Assembly (NCBI GenBank): GCA_032250735.1 | Contig: JAVVEP010000002.1 | Coordinates: forward strand, 48,003 to 112,002 | Source: Gammaproteobacteria bacterium | Lineage (GTDB): Bacteria > Pseudomonadota > Gammaproteobacteria > SZUA-152 | DNA: 64,000 nucleotides | Direction of reading: 5' to 3' | Part shown: positions 1 through 8,762 of the stretch, in pieces | How the letters are laid out: each line of letters starts with the position of its first letter | Numbering within the stretch: position 1 is the stretch's first letter | The notes under the pieces: generated by a model | What the model saw: the letters and a program-made list of their open reading frames with translations, nothing else | Databases searched by the model: none | What the model was told of the DNA's origin: nothing | Position numbers and translations under genes: made by a program

Positions 1-965
1 AGGCCAAGGCAGAGGCACAGGCCAAGGCAGAGGCACAGGCCAAGGCAGAGGCACAGGCCAAAGCAGAAGCACAGGCCAGGGCAGAGGCAGAAGCGCAGGC
101 CAAATTGGTGGCAAAGGCACCCGCTATTTCCACCACAGCACCGATTGCATTGCCTACCCCACCAACACCTGTGACGATCGACCCCACCAGCCTCGCAGCA
201 CTGGTTTCCACGTTTGAAACGGCGTATCAGGCCGGCGACGTCGATACCCTGGCGAGTCTTTTTGCGCCCACAGTGCGCACCAATGAGCAGGTGAATCTTG
301 CCGGCCTACGTGGCGAATATCAGGACCTGTTCAGGAGCACGACGGAGCGAAAGATCCAGTTCAAAAACCTGAAATGGGAACGTGAAAAGAGTTACGCACG
401 TGCAACGGGTGAGTATGAAGCCTCCAAACGCCGCGAGGCGGCGGATTCGCTTTATCAGGAACAGGGCAAGGTAATTCTGCAGCTAGAGAGACGCGCCGAT
501 AAATTGCAGATCACCCGATTTTATTCATCTGATGTTACCCCGGTGACAACCGCAACAGCGAGTGCGCAGGTAACAACGACGCAGGTAACACCCGCCGCGA
601 AGAGCCTGCCGACCGCAGAGCTGGAGAAGTTAATCAAGACGCTCATCGCCACCTATAATGCGGGGGATATCACCAGCTTCATGAAGCTGTTTGCGAAAGA
701 TGCGCAAACCAATGATCGCGCCACGCTACAGGGTATTCGTGATGATTATGTCAGCCTGTTTAATAATACGACGTCGCGAAAAATTGCCCTGAGTCAGCTT
801 AACTGGAAGTGGGATGGCGGTATCGCACGCGGCGAGGCGCGTTATGATGTGGATATTCAGCCGAGCGGCCAGGATAAAAAAGATCATTATCAGGGGTTGC
901 TGTGGCTGCAGGTCGAGCGCAGGGATAACAATATGCGCATTACCCATTTCGCCTTCTCTGAATAA
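1..965 (+). CDS. Ala/Gln/Glu/Lys-repeat protein with two NTF2-like domains (5' end outside window)
   Basis: The frame is already open at base 3, so the gene starts upstream of the window. The first 34 or so codons are a hexapeptide repeat (AKAEAQ and variants) made by an 18-bp tandem repeat, probably a charged helix or coiled coil. Two homologous segments of about 115 residues follow (near bases 185-530 and 610-960). Each has an AYxAGD(V/I) stretch, then LF and tandem beta strands, typical of the SnoaL/NTF2-like fold often used as a periplasmic binding or scaffolding domain. No catalytic residue can be assigned. It lies directly upstream of yjbE-like and yjbH genes, so a role in exopolysaccharide secretion is inferred from context only. 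Confidence 0.7.
   Translation, partial: AKAEAQAKAEAQAKAEAQAKAEAQARAEAEAQAKLVAKAPAISTTAPIALPTPPTPVTIDPTSLAALVSTFETAYQAGDVDTLASLFAPTVRTNEQVNLAGLRGEYQDLFRSTTERKIQFKNLKWEREKSYARATGEYEASKRREAADSLYQEQGKVILQLERRADKLQITRFYSSDVTPVTTATASAQVTTTQVTPAAKSLPTAELEKLIKTLIATYNAGDITSFMKLFAKDAQTNDRATLQGIRDDYVSLFNNTTSRKIALSQLNWKWDGGIARGEARYDVDIQPSGQDKKDHYQGLLWLQVERRDNNMRITHFAFSE
3..92 (+). repeat. 18-bp in-frame tandem repeat
   Basis: The unit gccaaggcagaggcacag is repeated about three times exactly and then decays into variants (aaagcagaagcacag, agggcagaggcagaa). It encodes AKAEAQ. The array continues past the left window edge, so its copy number is unknown. Being a multiple of three, length change would keep the reading frame. 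Confidence 0.85.
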
Positions 966-995
966 CGCCTTTAATGAATGCTGCGAACCAGGGCG

Positions 996-1040
996 ATAGA
1001 AAGACAGACGAATAGAAAGATAGAAGAATAGAAAAATAAG
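996..1040 (+). repeat. Purine-rich imperfect short repeats
   Basis: Copies of a unit close to gatagaaaga and gaatagaaa are stacked between the NTF2-like gene and the yjbE-like start. They give an A/G-rich, probably unstructured leader just before the ribosome binding site. Function unknown. Confidence 0.5.
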
Positions 1041-1052
1041 AGGTAACCCAAA

Positions 1053-1385
1053 ATGAAAAATACAATAAGCCATCGCCTTTTAGTCGCTACCACCTGGTTG
1101 ATCTTGAGTGGCTCGCTTTCTACACAAGCAGTCCTGGCCGGTGAAGAAATCCAGTTGGCGGCGGCGATTGGCGCCGGTTCCAGTGCAACCTCGCCGACAT
1201 CAGGGGGGGCTGCCACCGGCGCTGAGGCGGCCGCCACAGGTTCGACGGCGACCGCGGGCGCAGGGTCAGCGGCCGCATCCGCCGCCGCGATGGGGACGAC
1301 AACTATGGTGACGATTGGCGTGCTTGCCGCTGGGGCGATCGCCGCGATCGCCAGCGGCGGCAGTTCCAGTACCTCCCAACATTGA
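1053..1385 (+). CDS. YjbE-like secreted Ala/Gly/Ser/Thr-rich small protein
   Basis: This 110-residue protein has a clear Sec signal peptide (about residues 1-30, ending near LAGEE) and then a mature part made almost entirely of Ala, Gly, Ser and Thr, with a hydrophobic stretch TMVTIGVLAAGAIAAIA near the end. E. coli YjbE, the first gene of the yjbEFGH exopolysaccharide operon, has the same build, and a yjbH homologue follows here. The start is supported by AGAGGTA about 8 bases upstream. A strong terminator lies between it and yjbH, so it may be made in excess over the downstream genes. Low-complexity sequence makes homology weak; assignment rests on composition and neighbours. Confidence 0.6.
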   Translation: MKNTISHRLLVATTWLILSGSLSTQAVLAGEEIQLAAAIGAGSSATSPTSGGAATGAEAAATGSTATAGAGSAAASAAAMGTTTMVTIGVLAAGAIAAIASGGSSSTSQH

Positions 1386-1493
1386 ATGAGCCAGCATTGA
1401 GTCTGCCAGCTAAACGTATCGTCAGTCGCGGTAAACGCAGGGTGGTATCTTTCTATCGTTAGACATGGCGTTGAAATTAGTGTGAGCATGAAG

Positions 1494-1526
1494 AATGCCT
1501 CTAGACTATCGCTAGAGGCATTTTTG
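1494..1526 (+). terminator. Rho-independent terminator after yjbE-like gene
   Basis: A perfect stem aatgcctctag / ctagaggcatt with a 7-nt loop is followed by TTTTGTTTG. It sits 110 bases past the yjbE-like stop and about 60 bases before yjbH, and would separate or attenuate the two genes. Confidence 0.85.
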
Positions 1527-1586
1527 TTTGTGCGCTTCGTGAGAATTGGTTGTAAAAATTGAGAGAAGAGCGGTATTCGGACAGAT

Positions 1587-3806
1587 ATGCAAACCCGGCA
1601 GACAATCATCGATAGTTCACGTGGGCTCCGTGTGTGGCTGTTGGCGGCGCTGCTGGGTGCCGGCATGCTGACTAATGCCGAAGGGGCCCCCACTAACATG
1701 GGTCAGACCGGGCTGGTCAGTATGCCGACGGCACGGGTTGACGAGGAGGGCAGCTGGCGTCTTGGGCTCAGTCAGTTTTCACCCTATACCACCTTCTGGA
1801 GCAGCCTGAGTCCATTTCCCCGCCTGGAACTGGGGGCGCGTTATACCTCGATCGAGAACACCATTGGGCTGACGGTAGAGGATAATTACGGCACCTTCAA
1901 GGACAAGGCCTTTGATGCCAAGTTGATGTTGCTCAAGGAGAGCCGCTATTTCCCGGCTGTCAGCATCGGCGCACAGGATTTCCTGGGGACGCGGGTATTC
2001 AATGCGGAGTATGTGGTGCTGAGCAAGGCGGTGGGTAATTTCGACCTGAGCCTGGGCTATGGCCGCGCCAGGATTAATGGTTATTTTGGCGGCATCGAGT
2101 ACCGGCCGCCGTGGGCCAAAAATGTCTCCCTGGTCTACGAGCATGACGCGCTGGATTATCCGCATGAACGCTTTGCCACGACCAGTGGCGCGATCGACTA
2201 CCGGGGCGGGTCCACGGTCGGTATCCATTATCGCCGGGGCTGGCTGGGTCTGAATCTCGACTATCAGCGCGACCGGGATCTGGGAATCAATGCCTATCTC
2301 ACGGTCCCGTTGATGGCCAGGGAGTTTATTCCTAAACTGGACGAACCGCCGGTATTTGCCGAGACGACCGCTCGGGCGACGGTGGCAGACTGGTCCGCAG
2401 ATGCGCGCCATCAGCGAAAACTGATTTCGGCGCTGGAGATCCAGGGTTACAAAAATGTGCAGCTGCTGTTGCGGGGTCGGCAGCTGGAGCTTGGTTTCTC
2501 GCATGCCCGGATCAGCCTGACAGGCCGTGCCGTCGGCCGCGCGGCACGCACCGCCCTGTTGCTCGGCCCGTCGGATATGGCCAGCCTGCGTATCACCTAT
2601 TTTACCGTCACCGACCTGCCGCTGGTGACGTATGAGTTTGACGACCTCGCGCTATTGATGCGCTTTTTTGAGGGGCAGGTGACCTACGGTGAGCTGCTGG
2701 CGGGATTGACGGTGAGTTACGCGAATCCACGCACCGCAGAGCGGCTTTCCGCAGTGGCGCTGGAGTCGCCGATGGCCGAACAGGCGGCGGGGCAGCAGTC
2801 GCCACCAGAAAAAGCGCCAGAAGAAGTGCAAGAAAAACCGGATGATATATCGGAGCAGACAGGCACCACCAAGGCGCCTGCCTTTCAATGGGTCCCCAAT
2901 GAGGATGGCGATGCGATCAGTTTTAAAAGGCAGGATGCCTCCCTCGGCAGTTTTCTGATCAGTCCGCTAAACGCGGGGATCTATTTCAACGATGCCAATG
3001 GGGCGTTTCGCTATGAAACATTTGCCCTGGCAAGATATGCACGCCACCTGCGCCGGGGACTGTTCCTCAACAGCGCGGTGCGCCTTCGGCTGCTGGAGGA
3101 TGTGAGCCAGGTGGTTGATAAATCCAACAGCACCCTGCCGCATGTGCGCAGCGATGTGGCGGATTACAAGCGCGATGCCGATTTCAAGATTGATCACCTG
3201 TTGGTGAATCAGTTTTTGCAATTGCGGCCACGCGTGTATGCCCGCCTGTCGGCCGGTTATTACGAGGAAATGTTTGCCGGTATTGGCGGGCAGGTACTGT
3301 ATCTCCCCAAACAGGGCGTCTGGGCGACCGACCTGTCCGTGGATGCGGTGAGGCAGCGTGATACCGATGGCGACCTGGGGCTCCAGGATTATGAAACCGT
3401 CACGGCGATTGTCGCGCTCCATTACCAGATCCCCCAACAGGGGCTGACGTTCACGCTACGCGGCGGGCGGTTCCTGGCAAAGGACCGGGGGCTTCGCTAT
3501 GAGATCCAGCGGCGTTTCCGCTCCGGGGTGAGGATTGGCGCCTGGTATACGGTGACCGATGGTGACGATATCACCAAGCCCGGCAGCCCGGACGATCCCT
3601 ATCGGGACAAAGGCATCTTTGTCTCGATCCCGCTGGGGAGTATGCTAACCAGCGATACCCGTGCGACCGCCCGTTTTGCCATTGCGCCATGGACCCGGGA
3701 CGTGGGCCAGATGGTAAAGTCGCCGGGAGATTTATACACTATTCTGGAAGATCCATTATTGCTGGACTGGAGCGGGCATCACCTGCTGTCGGATTTCCAC
3801 CGTTAG
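1587..3806 (+). CDS. yjbH: YjbH/WbfB-type exopolysaccharide outer-membrane protein
   Basis: A 739-residue protein with a Sec signal peptide (about residues 1-33), then the NMGQTGLVSMPTARV segment characteristic of the YjbH (DUF940) family, followed by many short amphipathic strands expected of an outer-membrane beta-barrel. Length is close to E. coli YjbH (about 700). A Glu/Pro/Gln-rich linker (about residues 395-430) separates two beta-rich halves. YjbH proteins assist export of a group of extracellular polysaccharides, and in Vibrio capsule loci the homologue WbfB sits with an SLBB export protein, as here. The gene ends 81 bases before the SLBB gene. The exact polymer is unknown. Confidence 0.85.
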   Translation: MQTRQTIIDSSRGLRVWLLAALLGAGMLTNAEGAPTNMGQTGLVSMPTARVDEEGSWRLGLSQFSPYTTFWSSLSPFPRLELGARYTSIENTIGLTVEDNYGTFKDKAFDAKLMLLKESRYFPAVSIGAQDFLGTRVFNAEYVVLSKAVGNFDLSLGYGRARINGYFGGIEYRPPWAKNVSLVYEHDALDYPHERFATTSGAIDYRGGSTVGIHYRRGWLGLNLDYQRDRDLGINAYLTVPLMAREFIPKLDEPPVFAETTARATVADWSADARHQRKLISALEIQGYKNVQLLLRGRQLELGFSHARISLTGRAVGRAARTALLLGPSDMASLRITYFTVTDLPLVTYEFDDLALLMRFFEGQVTYGELLAGLTVSYANPRTAERLSAVALESPMAEQAAGQQSPPEKAPEEVQEKPDDISEQTGTTKAPAFQWVPNEDGDAISFKRQDASLGSFLISPLNAGIYFNDANGAFRYETFALARYARHLRRGLFLNSAVRLRLLEDVSQVVDKSNSTLPHVRSDVADYKRDADFKIDHLLVNQFLQLRPRVYARLSAGYYEEMFAGIGGQVLYLPKQGVWATDLSVDAVRQRDTDGDLGLQDYETVTAIVALHYQIPQQGLTFTLRGGRFLAKDRGLRYEIQRRFRSGVRIGAWYTVTDGDDITKPGSPDDPYRDKGIFVSIPLGSMLTSDTRATARFAIAPWTRDVGQMVKSPGDLYTILEDPLLLDWSGHHLLSDFHR

Positions 3807-3887
3807 CAGTGCGGCGAAAGCCGATAATTAGAAAAATTGTTCGGCGCACGGGATGATGCCGCACAGCATAAATGACTTGAGGGAAGC

Positions 3888-6731
3888 ATGAAAAAACGCG
3901 GTACGGGAAGCATCAGCCCAATAGGGATAATGGCCATTTTTGCGGTGATGCTGGGCTGTCTGTCGGCACTGGGCCAGGTATATGCAGACACGGTGACCGC
4001 AGAGCAGCTGGAGATGTTTCGCCAGTTACCGGCTGACCAGCAGGACAGGCTGCGTCAGTCGCTCTCCACCAAAATACCCACAACCAGGCCCGCGGCGCTT
4101 GAGCAGCCGGTGGTGGTGGAGCCGCTCGGCCGTCGTGGCGAAACCCCTGGTCGCAGCGCCCCAAGAACTGTGGAGACAGCGCCGGGCGATCGCAGTGAAC
4201 CACTGCAGCCCTTTGGTTATGACCTGTTTGCCGGCGCACCCACCACCTTTTCCCCTGTCACCGAAATCCCCATTCCCGTGGATTATGTGATCGGTCCCGG
4301 CGATACGATCCAGGTGCAATTGTTTGGCAAGGAGAATGCCGAGTATGAGCTGATGGTGGGGCGTGACGGGCAACTGCAGTTTCCGGGGCTTGGGCCGGTT
4401 GCGGTAGCCGGTATGCGTTTTGTCGAACTGAAAGAGGAGCTGACGCGACGCATCAGCAAAAAAATGCTGGGCGTCCAGCCCTACGTGTCGTTAGGCGCGC
4501 TGCGCTCCATGCGGGTGTTTGTGATGGGCGATGTGAACCGGCCCGGTTCATATATGGTGAGTGCCTTGTCCACCATGACCAATGCCCTGTTTGTGAGCGG
4601 TGGGGTGAAGACCATCGGCTCATTGCGTGACATTCAGCTAAAGCGTAGCGGTAAGGTGATCCAGAAGTTTGACCTGTATGACCTGCTATTGAAGGGTGAC
4701 ACCAGCACCGATTCCAGGATTCAGCCCGGCGATGTGATCTTTGTGCCACCGATCGGCAAGACGGTGGGCATCGCGGGCGAGGTGCGGCGGCCCGCGATCT
4801 ATGAGGTCCGGCAGGAAAAGACCATCCAGCAACTGGTAGAGATGGCCGGTGGTTTGCTGCCGACGGCTTACAGTCCCGCCAGCCAGGTAGAGCGCATCAA
4901 CACCCAGGGGGAGCGCACCCTGATCAATGTCGATCTTTCGCTGGCCGCAGACAGTGCGCGTCAACTGCTGGACGGCGACACGCTGCGCATATATTCCGTG
5001 CCCGACAAAATGGAAAATGTGGTGTTTGTGCTTGGGCATTTTCTACGCCCCGGCGGCCTGCAATGGTTTGATGGCATGCGCCTCTCGGATGCCGTGCCCA
5101 GCGTCAATAGTCTGTTGCCCGAGCCGGGCCTGCGCTTTGTCTTGCTGCGGCGTGAGCGGCAACCAGATCGGGGGATCGAGGTCTTGATCTCACGTCTGGA
5201 TGCGGTGTTCGCTGATGCAAATTCTCCGGCCAACCTGCCGCTGCTTCCTCAGGACAAGATTTTCCTGTTCGGTCTCGATGATGATTCGGTCGACTTTCGT
5301 GACCGGGTGCTGGCGGATCTGGTGATGGAGTTGCGCCAGCAGGTCAGCCAGGGGCAGCCTGAGTCGGTCGTGAATATCGACGGTAACGTGCAATGGCCGG
5401 GTGAATATCCACTGTCTGCCGGCATGGCGCTGTCCGATCTCATCCGCGTGGCCGGCGACACGATGCCGCACACCGATCTGCGTTATGTGTTGCTGGTGCG
5501 TGAAAATGCAAACGCCACCACGCTAGTGGCCCAGTCCTTTGACCTGACGCGGGCGACGGGCCTTGCGCGTGCGACGGCATTGACCTTGGCGCCGCGGGAC
5601 AGAGTCTATGTGTTTGATGAGCAGGGTGATCGATCAGAATTGCTGTCGAGTGTGATGGCGCAATTCAAACAACAGGCCAACCTGCATACACCGACTTTGC
5701 TGGCGCGCATCAGCGGTCTGGTGCGCTCCTCCGGTGAATACCCGCTGGAGGCCGGAATGACGGTGGCCGACTTGATCCGCGCGGCGGGGGGGCTGACCGA
5801 GTCCGCCTATAGCCTCGAGGCCGAAATCAGTCGCTATTCTATTAACAGTGATCAAACCCGCGAGACCCAGCATCTCCAGGTGGATCTTGAAAGAGTGTTT
5901 CTGGGCGATGCCGCCGCCAATGTTGAACTGCAACCGCATGACAGCCTGCAGATCAAACGCCTGCCTTTTTGGGCGGAGCAGAGAGTGGTGGAGATCAGGG
6001 GAGAGGTGCGCTTTCCGGGGCTATATCCGGTTAGCCGCAATGAAACCCTGCTCGAAGTCATCAAGCGGGCGGGCGGTTTGACTGATCAGGCCTTTGCGGA
6101 AGGCGCGGTTCTGGTGCGTGAAAGCCTGCGGAAAAAAGAACAGGAACAGCTGGATAGCCTGCGCCTGAGGCTGGAATCCGATCTGGCCGCGGTCGATCTC
6201 GAAAAGGCGCAGGCCTCGACGGATGAGCAGCGTTCCGTCGGCATGGCCAGCTCGCTGTTGAATCAGTTGCGCTCCACCAAGGCGTTGGGCCGTCTGGTGA
6301 TCAACCTCCCCGAAATGCTCGAAGCCGAGGCGGAGAACGCTGTGGTACGGGACGTGCTGCTGCGTGATGGCGATAAGCTATTTGTCCCGCCCCTGACCCA
6401 GGAGGTCACCATTCTGGGCGAGGTCCAGCATGCCACCTCGCATCTGTATACGCCAAATATCACGGTCAGCGAATATATCGGCAAAAGCGGCGGTCTGACC
6501 TACCGTGCCGACGAGGACCGCATCTATGTGGTGCGGGCCAATGGCGAGGTGCTGCCCAGCCACGCCGCCGACTGGTTTTCCAGCAACCTGGATGTCAGGC
6601 CGGGAGATACCATTGTGGTGCCACTGGACGCGGAACGGATGAAGCCGCTGACCCTGTGGACCAGCGTCAGCCAGATCATCTACCAGATCGGAATTGCAGC
6701 CGCGAGCTGGAATGCCGTGGGAATTTTTTGA
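3888..6731 (+). CDS. Wza/WbfF-like polysaccharide export protein with multiple SLBB domains
   Basis: This 947-residue protein starts with a signal sequence (cleavage near YADT, with a weak lipobox-like LGC slightly earlier). The polysaccharide export domain begins near residue 130 (VDYVIGPGDTIQVQLFGKE). At least five SLBB (soluble ligand-binding beta-grasp) repeats follow, each recognisable by a V.(G)EV.RPG.Y pattern and a later D.(I/L).VPP pattern. A helical insert lies around residues 750-800. It is much longer than E. coli Wza (about 380) and resembles WbfF of Vibrio capsule clusters. Proteins of this type form the outer-membrane or periplasmic conduit of Wzy-type export. The start has the site GAGGGAAGC just upstream. 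It pairs with yjbH before it and wzz-like after it. Confidence 0.85.
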   Translation: MKKRGTGSISPIGIMAIFAVMLGCLSALGQVYADTVTAEQLEMFRQLPADQQDRLRQSLSTKIPTTRPAALEQPVVVEPLGRRGETPGRSAPRTVETAPGDRSEPLQPFGYDLFAGAPTTFSPVTEIPIPVDYVIGPGDTIQVQLFGKENAEYELMVGRDGQLQFPGLGPVAVAGMRFVELKEELTRRISKKMLGVQPYVSLGALRSMRVFVMGDVNRPGSYMVSALSTMTNALFVSGGVKTIGSLRDIQLKRSGKVIQKFDLYDLLLKGDTSTDSRIQPGDVIFVPPIGKTVGIAGEVRRPAIYEVRQEKTIQQLVEMAGGLLPTAYSPASQVERINTQGERTLINVDLSLAADSARQLLDGDTLRIYSVPDKMENVVFVLGHFLRPGGLQWFDGMRLSDAVPSVNSLLPEPGLRFVLLRRERQPDRGIEVLISRLDAVFADANSPANLPLLPQDKIFLFGLDDDSVDFRDRVLADLVMELRQQVSQGQPESVVNIDGNVQWPGEYPLSAGMALSDLIRVAGDTMPHTDLRYVLLVRENANATTLVAQSFDLTRATGLARATALTLAPRDRVYVFDEQGDRSELLSSVMAQFKQQANLHTPTLLARISGLVRSSGEYPLEAGMTVADLIRAAGGLTESAYSLEAEISRYSINSDQTRETQHLQVDLERVFLGDAAANVELQPHDSLQIKRLPFWAEQRVVEIRGEVRFPGLYPVSRNETLLEVIKRAGGLTDQAFAEGAVLVRESLRKKEQEQLDSLRLRLESDLAAVDLEKAQASTDEQRSVGMASSLLNQLRSTKALGRLVINLPEMLEAEAENAVVRDVLLRDGDKLFVPPLTQEVTILGEVQHATSHLYTPNITVSEYIGKSGGLTYRADEDRIYVVRANGEVLPSHAADWFSSNLDVRPGDTIVVPLDAERMKPLTLWTSVSQIIYQIGIAAASWNAVGIF

Positions 6732-6760
6732 GGACGGTTTTGGGCGTCGAACTGCCATTT

Positions 6761-6774
6761 TTATCCGCGGATAA
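6761..6774. promoter_or_regulatory. Perfect 14-bp palindrome upstream of wzz-like gene
   Basis: TTATCCGCGGATAA is self-complementary and followed at once by GCGGTTATACTGG, which contains a possible -10 hexamer (TATACT). It sits in the 194-base gap between the SLBB gene and the Wzz-like gene and could be an operator. No known regulator is assigned. Confidence 0.4.
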
Positions 6775-6925
6775 GCGGTTATACTGGTGTCTGGCCATGG
6801 TGGCCCAGGCGTCACAGACCGACGATCCAGGCCGGCAATTCAGACTGACATTTTATTCCGAGAAAGGCGCTCTACCATAGTGGGTTACCAGTAACAGTGA
6901 AGGTTTTATACAGCGGTGATTGTGG

Positions 6926-7930
6926 ATGGAAAAGTCGGGATCAAAGATACATAAACTGGGTACCCCCGCGGATCGTACGGTCGACACGGAGGTGGAAGCC
7001 GGCCACGAGCCGGTTGCGCGCCCCGCCGAGGAGACCATCCGTTATGTCGCCGTTCCGCACTATGATGCCGCCTTCCTGGCGGGCGATGATGCGATTGACC
7101 TGCTGGAACTATGGTCCATTCTCAACCGATACAAAAAGGCCCTGCTCAGCGTGGTGCTGCTGGCACTGCTGGTTTCCATCGGTGTCGCCACTCTGACACC
7201 GCCCCTGTATCGGGCGGAGTTGATTGCCGCGCCCGTCACTGAAGAGAAGGGGGGCGGCCTGTCCGCCCTGGCCGGTCAGTTCGGTGGACTGGCTTCACTG
7301 GCGGGCGTCAACATTGCCTCGGGCGGCAGTGACGTCAATCGGCTACTGGCGACCCTGCACTCGCGCGCCTTCCTGGTAGGCTTCCTCAAACAGGAGGCGG
7401 TGTTTAAGGCCCTTTCGGCGCAGTTGGCAAAGGACGACCTGACGTTGCTGGATGCCTATGATTACTTTGTCGAAAATGTGGTCGATGTACGCAAGGACAA
7501 CAAGACCGGCCTTGTCACCCTGAGTATCGAGTGGCGGGAGCCGCAGCTTGCCGCAGACTGGGCCAATGATCTGCTCTTACAACTGAATGAACACCAGCGT
7601 AAAAATGCGATCCATGAGGCGGAACAGAGTATCGAATACCTGAATACCCAGCTACAGCAAACCGGTGTTGTGGATATGCAGCAGGCGATCTATCGCCTGA
7701 TCGAGGCGCAGACCAAGTCGATTATGCTGGCCAATGTCAAAAAGGAATATGCCCTGCAGGTGATTGATCCCGCGGTTGCGTCCGAGGAACCGGTCTATCC
7801 CCGTGTCGGACTGATCATTAGTCTCGGCACGATGCTGGGACTCATACTGGGTGTGTTTCTGGTTTTTGTCCTGCACGCTGTCCACAATTTCAGGTCGCGT
7901 CTGCAACCGGATGCAGAATACCGGACATAG
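6926..7930 (+). CDS. Wzz-family polysaccharide chain-length determinant / co-polymerase
   Basis: The protein of 334 residues has a hydrophilic N-terminus, a first membrane helix near residue 69 (ALLSVVLLALLVSIGVATL), a PPLYRAE motif right after it (the Wzz/FepE N-terminal signature), a long periplasmic helical region (about 100-285) and a second membrane helix near residue 293. No C-terminal BY-kinase domain is present, so it is a PCP-1/PCP-3-like co-polymerase without kinase. I prefer the ATG at 6926 over an upstream TTG. Such proteins set polymer length in Wzy-dependent pathways. It belongs with yjbH and the SLBB gene on the same strand. Confidence 0.8.
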   Translation: MEKSGSKIHKLGTPADRTVDTEVEAGHEPVARPAEETIRYVAVPHYDAAFLAGDDAIDLLELWSILNRYKKALLSVVLLALLVSIGVATLTPPLYRAELIAAPVTEEKGGGLSALAGQFGGLASLAGVNIASGGSDVNRLLATLHSRAFLVGFLKQEAVFKALSAQLAKDDLTLLDAYDYFVENVVDVRKDNKTGLVTLSIEWREPQLAADWANDLLLQLNEHQRKNAIHEAEQSIEYLNTQLQQTGVVDMQQAIYRLIEAQTKSIMLANVKKEYALQVIDPAVASEEPVYPRVGLIISLGTMLGLILGVFLVFVLHAVHNFRSRLQPDAEYRT

Positions 7931-8009
7931 AATAGATTGACGCGGTTAAAGCGATACTGAATAAACCATACACTCGAAGCGAAAAAATGCAAACAGGGAA
8001 TAGGACCAG

Positions 8010-8651
8010 ATGACTGACAAACGAGCAACTATCGATTCATCAACGACCGACTCATCAAGTACCAATGTGGTCTGGCACAATGCCACGGTAACGCGAGAGC
8101 GTCGGCAGGCACAGAATGGCCATAAGAGTGTCATCCTGTGGTTTACCGGCCTCTCGGGTGCCGGCAAGTCCAGCCTGGCGCATGCCGTGGAGGAACAGCT
8201 GCATCAACTGGGCTGCCGCACCTTTGTGCTGGATGGCGACAATGTGCGGCACGGCCTGTGTGGGGATCTCAGTTTTTCCGTTGCCGACCGCATGGAAAAT
8301 ATTCGGCGTATCGGCGAGGTGGCAAAGCTGATGCTGGAATCCGGTGTCATTGCCATGACCGCCTTCATCTCCCCGTTTCGCGCGGAACGTGAGGCGGCCC
8401 GCAAGCTGGTGCCACATGGGGAGTTTATCGAGATCTACTGCCATGCCGATATTGAGGTCTGCGAGGCAAGGGACGTGAAAGGTCTCTATCAGCGCGCCCG
8501 TGCGGGGGAGATCCGGGATTTCACCGGCATTTCATCGCCCTACGAAGCGCCCTTAAAGCCCGAGTTAATGGTGGATACCGGTGCGCGGCCTATCGAAGAG
8601 TGCGTCGATTCTGTACTGGAACTGCTCCGGCTGCGCGGTGTGATTCAATAG
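8010..8651 (+). CDS. cysC: Adenylyl-sulfate kinase (APS kinase)
   Basis: A 213-residue protein that phosphorylates adenosine 5'-phosphosulfate to PAPS with ATP. The P-loop GLSGAGKSS is near residue 47, followed by [10 protein letters not shown], the APS-binding FISPFR and the [10 protein letters not shown] segments of the family. Length is normal for stand-alone CysC. No cysD, cysN or cysH lies nearby; instead the gene follows exopolysaccharide export genes. PAPS is the sulfate donor of sulfotransferases, so supplying sulfate for a sulfated surface polymer is a reasonable inference. A 57-bp hairpin-forming repeat begins just after the stop codon. Confidence 0.93.
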   Translation: MTDKRATIDSSTTDSSSTNVVWHNATVTRERRQAQNGHKSVILWFTGLSGAGKSSLAHAVEEQLHQLGCRTFVLDGDNVRHGLCGDLSFSVADRMENIRRIGEVAKLMLESGVIAMTAFISPFRAEREAARKLVPHGEFIEIYCHADIEVCEARDVKGLYQRARAGEIRDFTGISSPYEAPLKPELMVDTGARPIEECVDSVLELLRLRGVIQ

Positions 8652-8656
8652 TGCAG

Positions 8657-8713
8657 AGAGCCTGTGAAATAATCGACGCCCTCGCTACGGCCGTCGATTT
8701 TTTCACAGGCTCT
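8657..8713. repeat. Short copy A of an inverted-repeat element (MITE-like)
   Basis: Arms of 22 bp beginning AGAGCCTGTGAAA and ending TTTCACAGGCTCT pair with one mismatch around the centre CCCTCGCTACGGC. It matches the two ends of the longer copies at 14337 and 15710 with the interior missing. It lies in the convergent gap between cysC and the M16C gene and would form a long hairpin in RNA of either strand. Confidence 0.8.
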
Positions 8714-8762
8714 GAGACATACGGCGCAATGCCCTTCGGTTATTGCGCCCTACGGCACTATC

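Noticed and set aside
3-92. The 18-bp repeat array at the left edge as a CRISPR
   Set aside because: There are no unique spacers; it is a contiguous in-frame coding repeat.
971-1699. A 242-codon minus-strand frame spanning the yjbE-like gene and its terminator
   Set aside because: It runs through a strong terminator and low-complexity sequence, and has no recognisable domain.
3820-3840. GCCGATAA before the SLBB gene as a sigma-28 promoter
   Set aside because: No TAAA-type -35 lies 11 bases upstream.
8657-8713. The hairpin after cysC as an ordinary Rho-independent terminator
   Set aside because: The T run is inside the stem rather than after it, and the sequence is a copy of the dispersed element; a terminator role is possible but not the origin.
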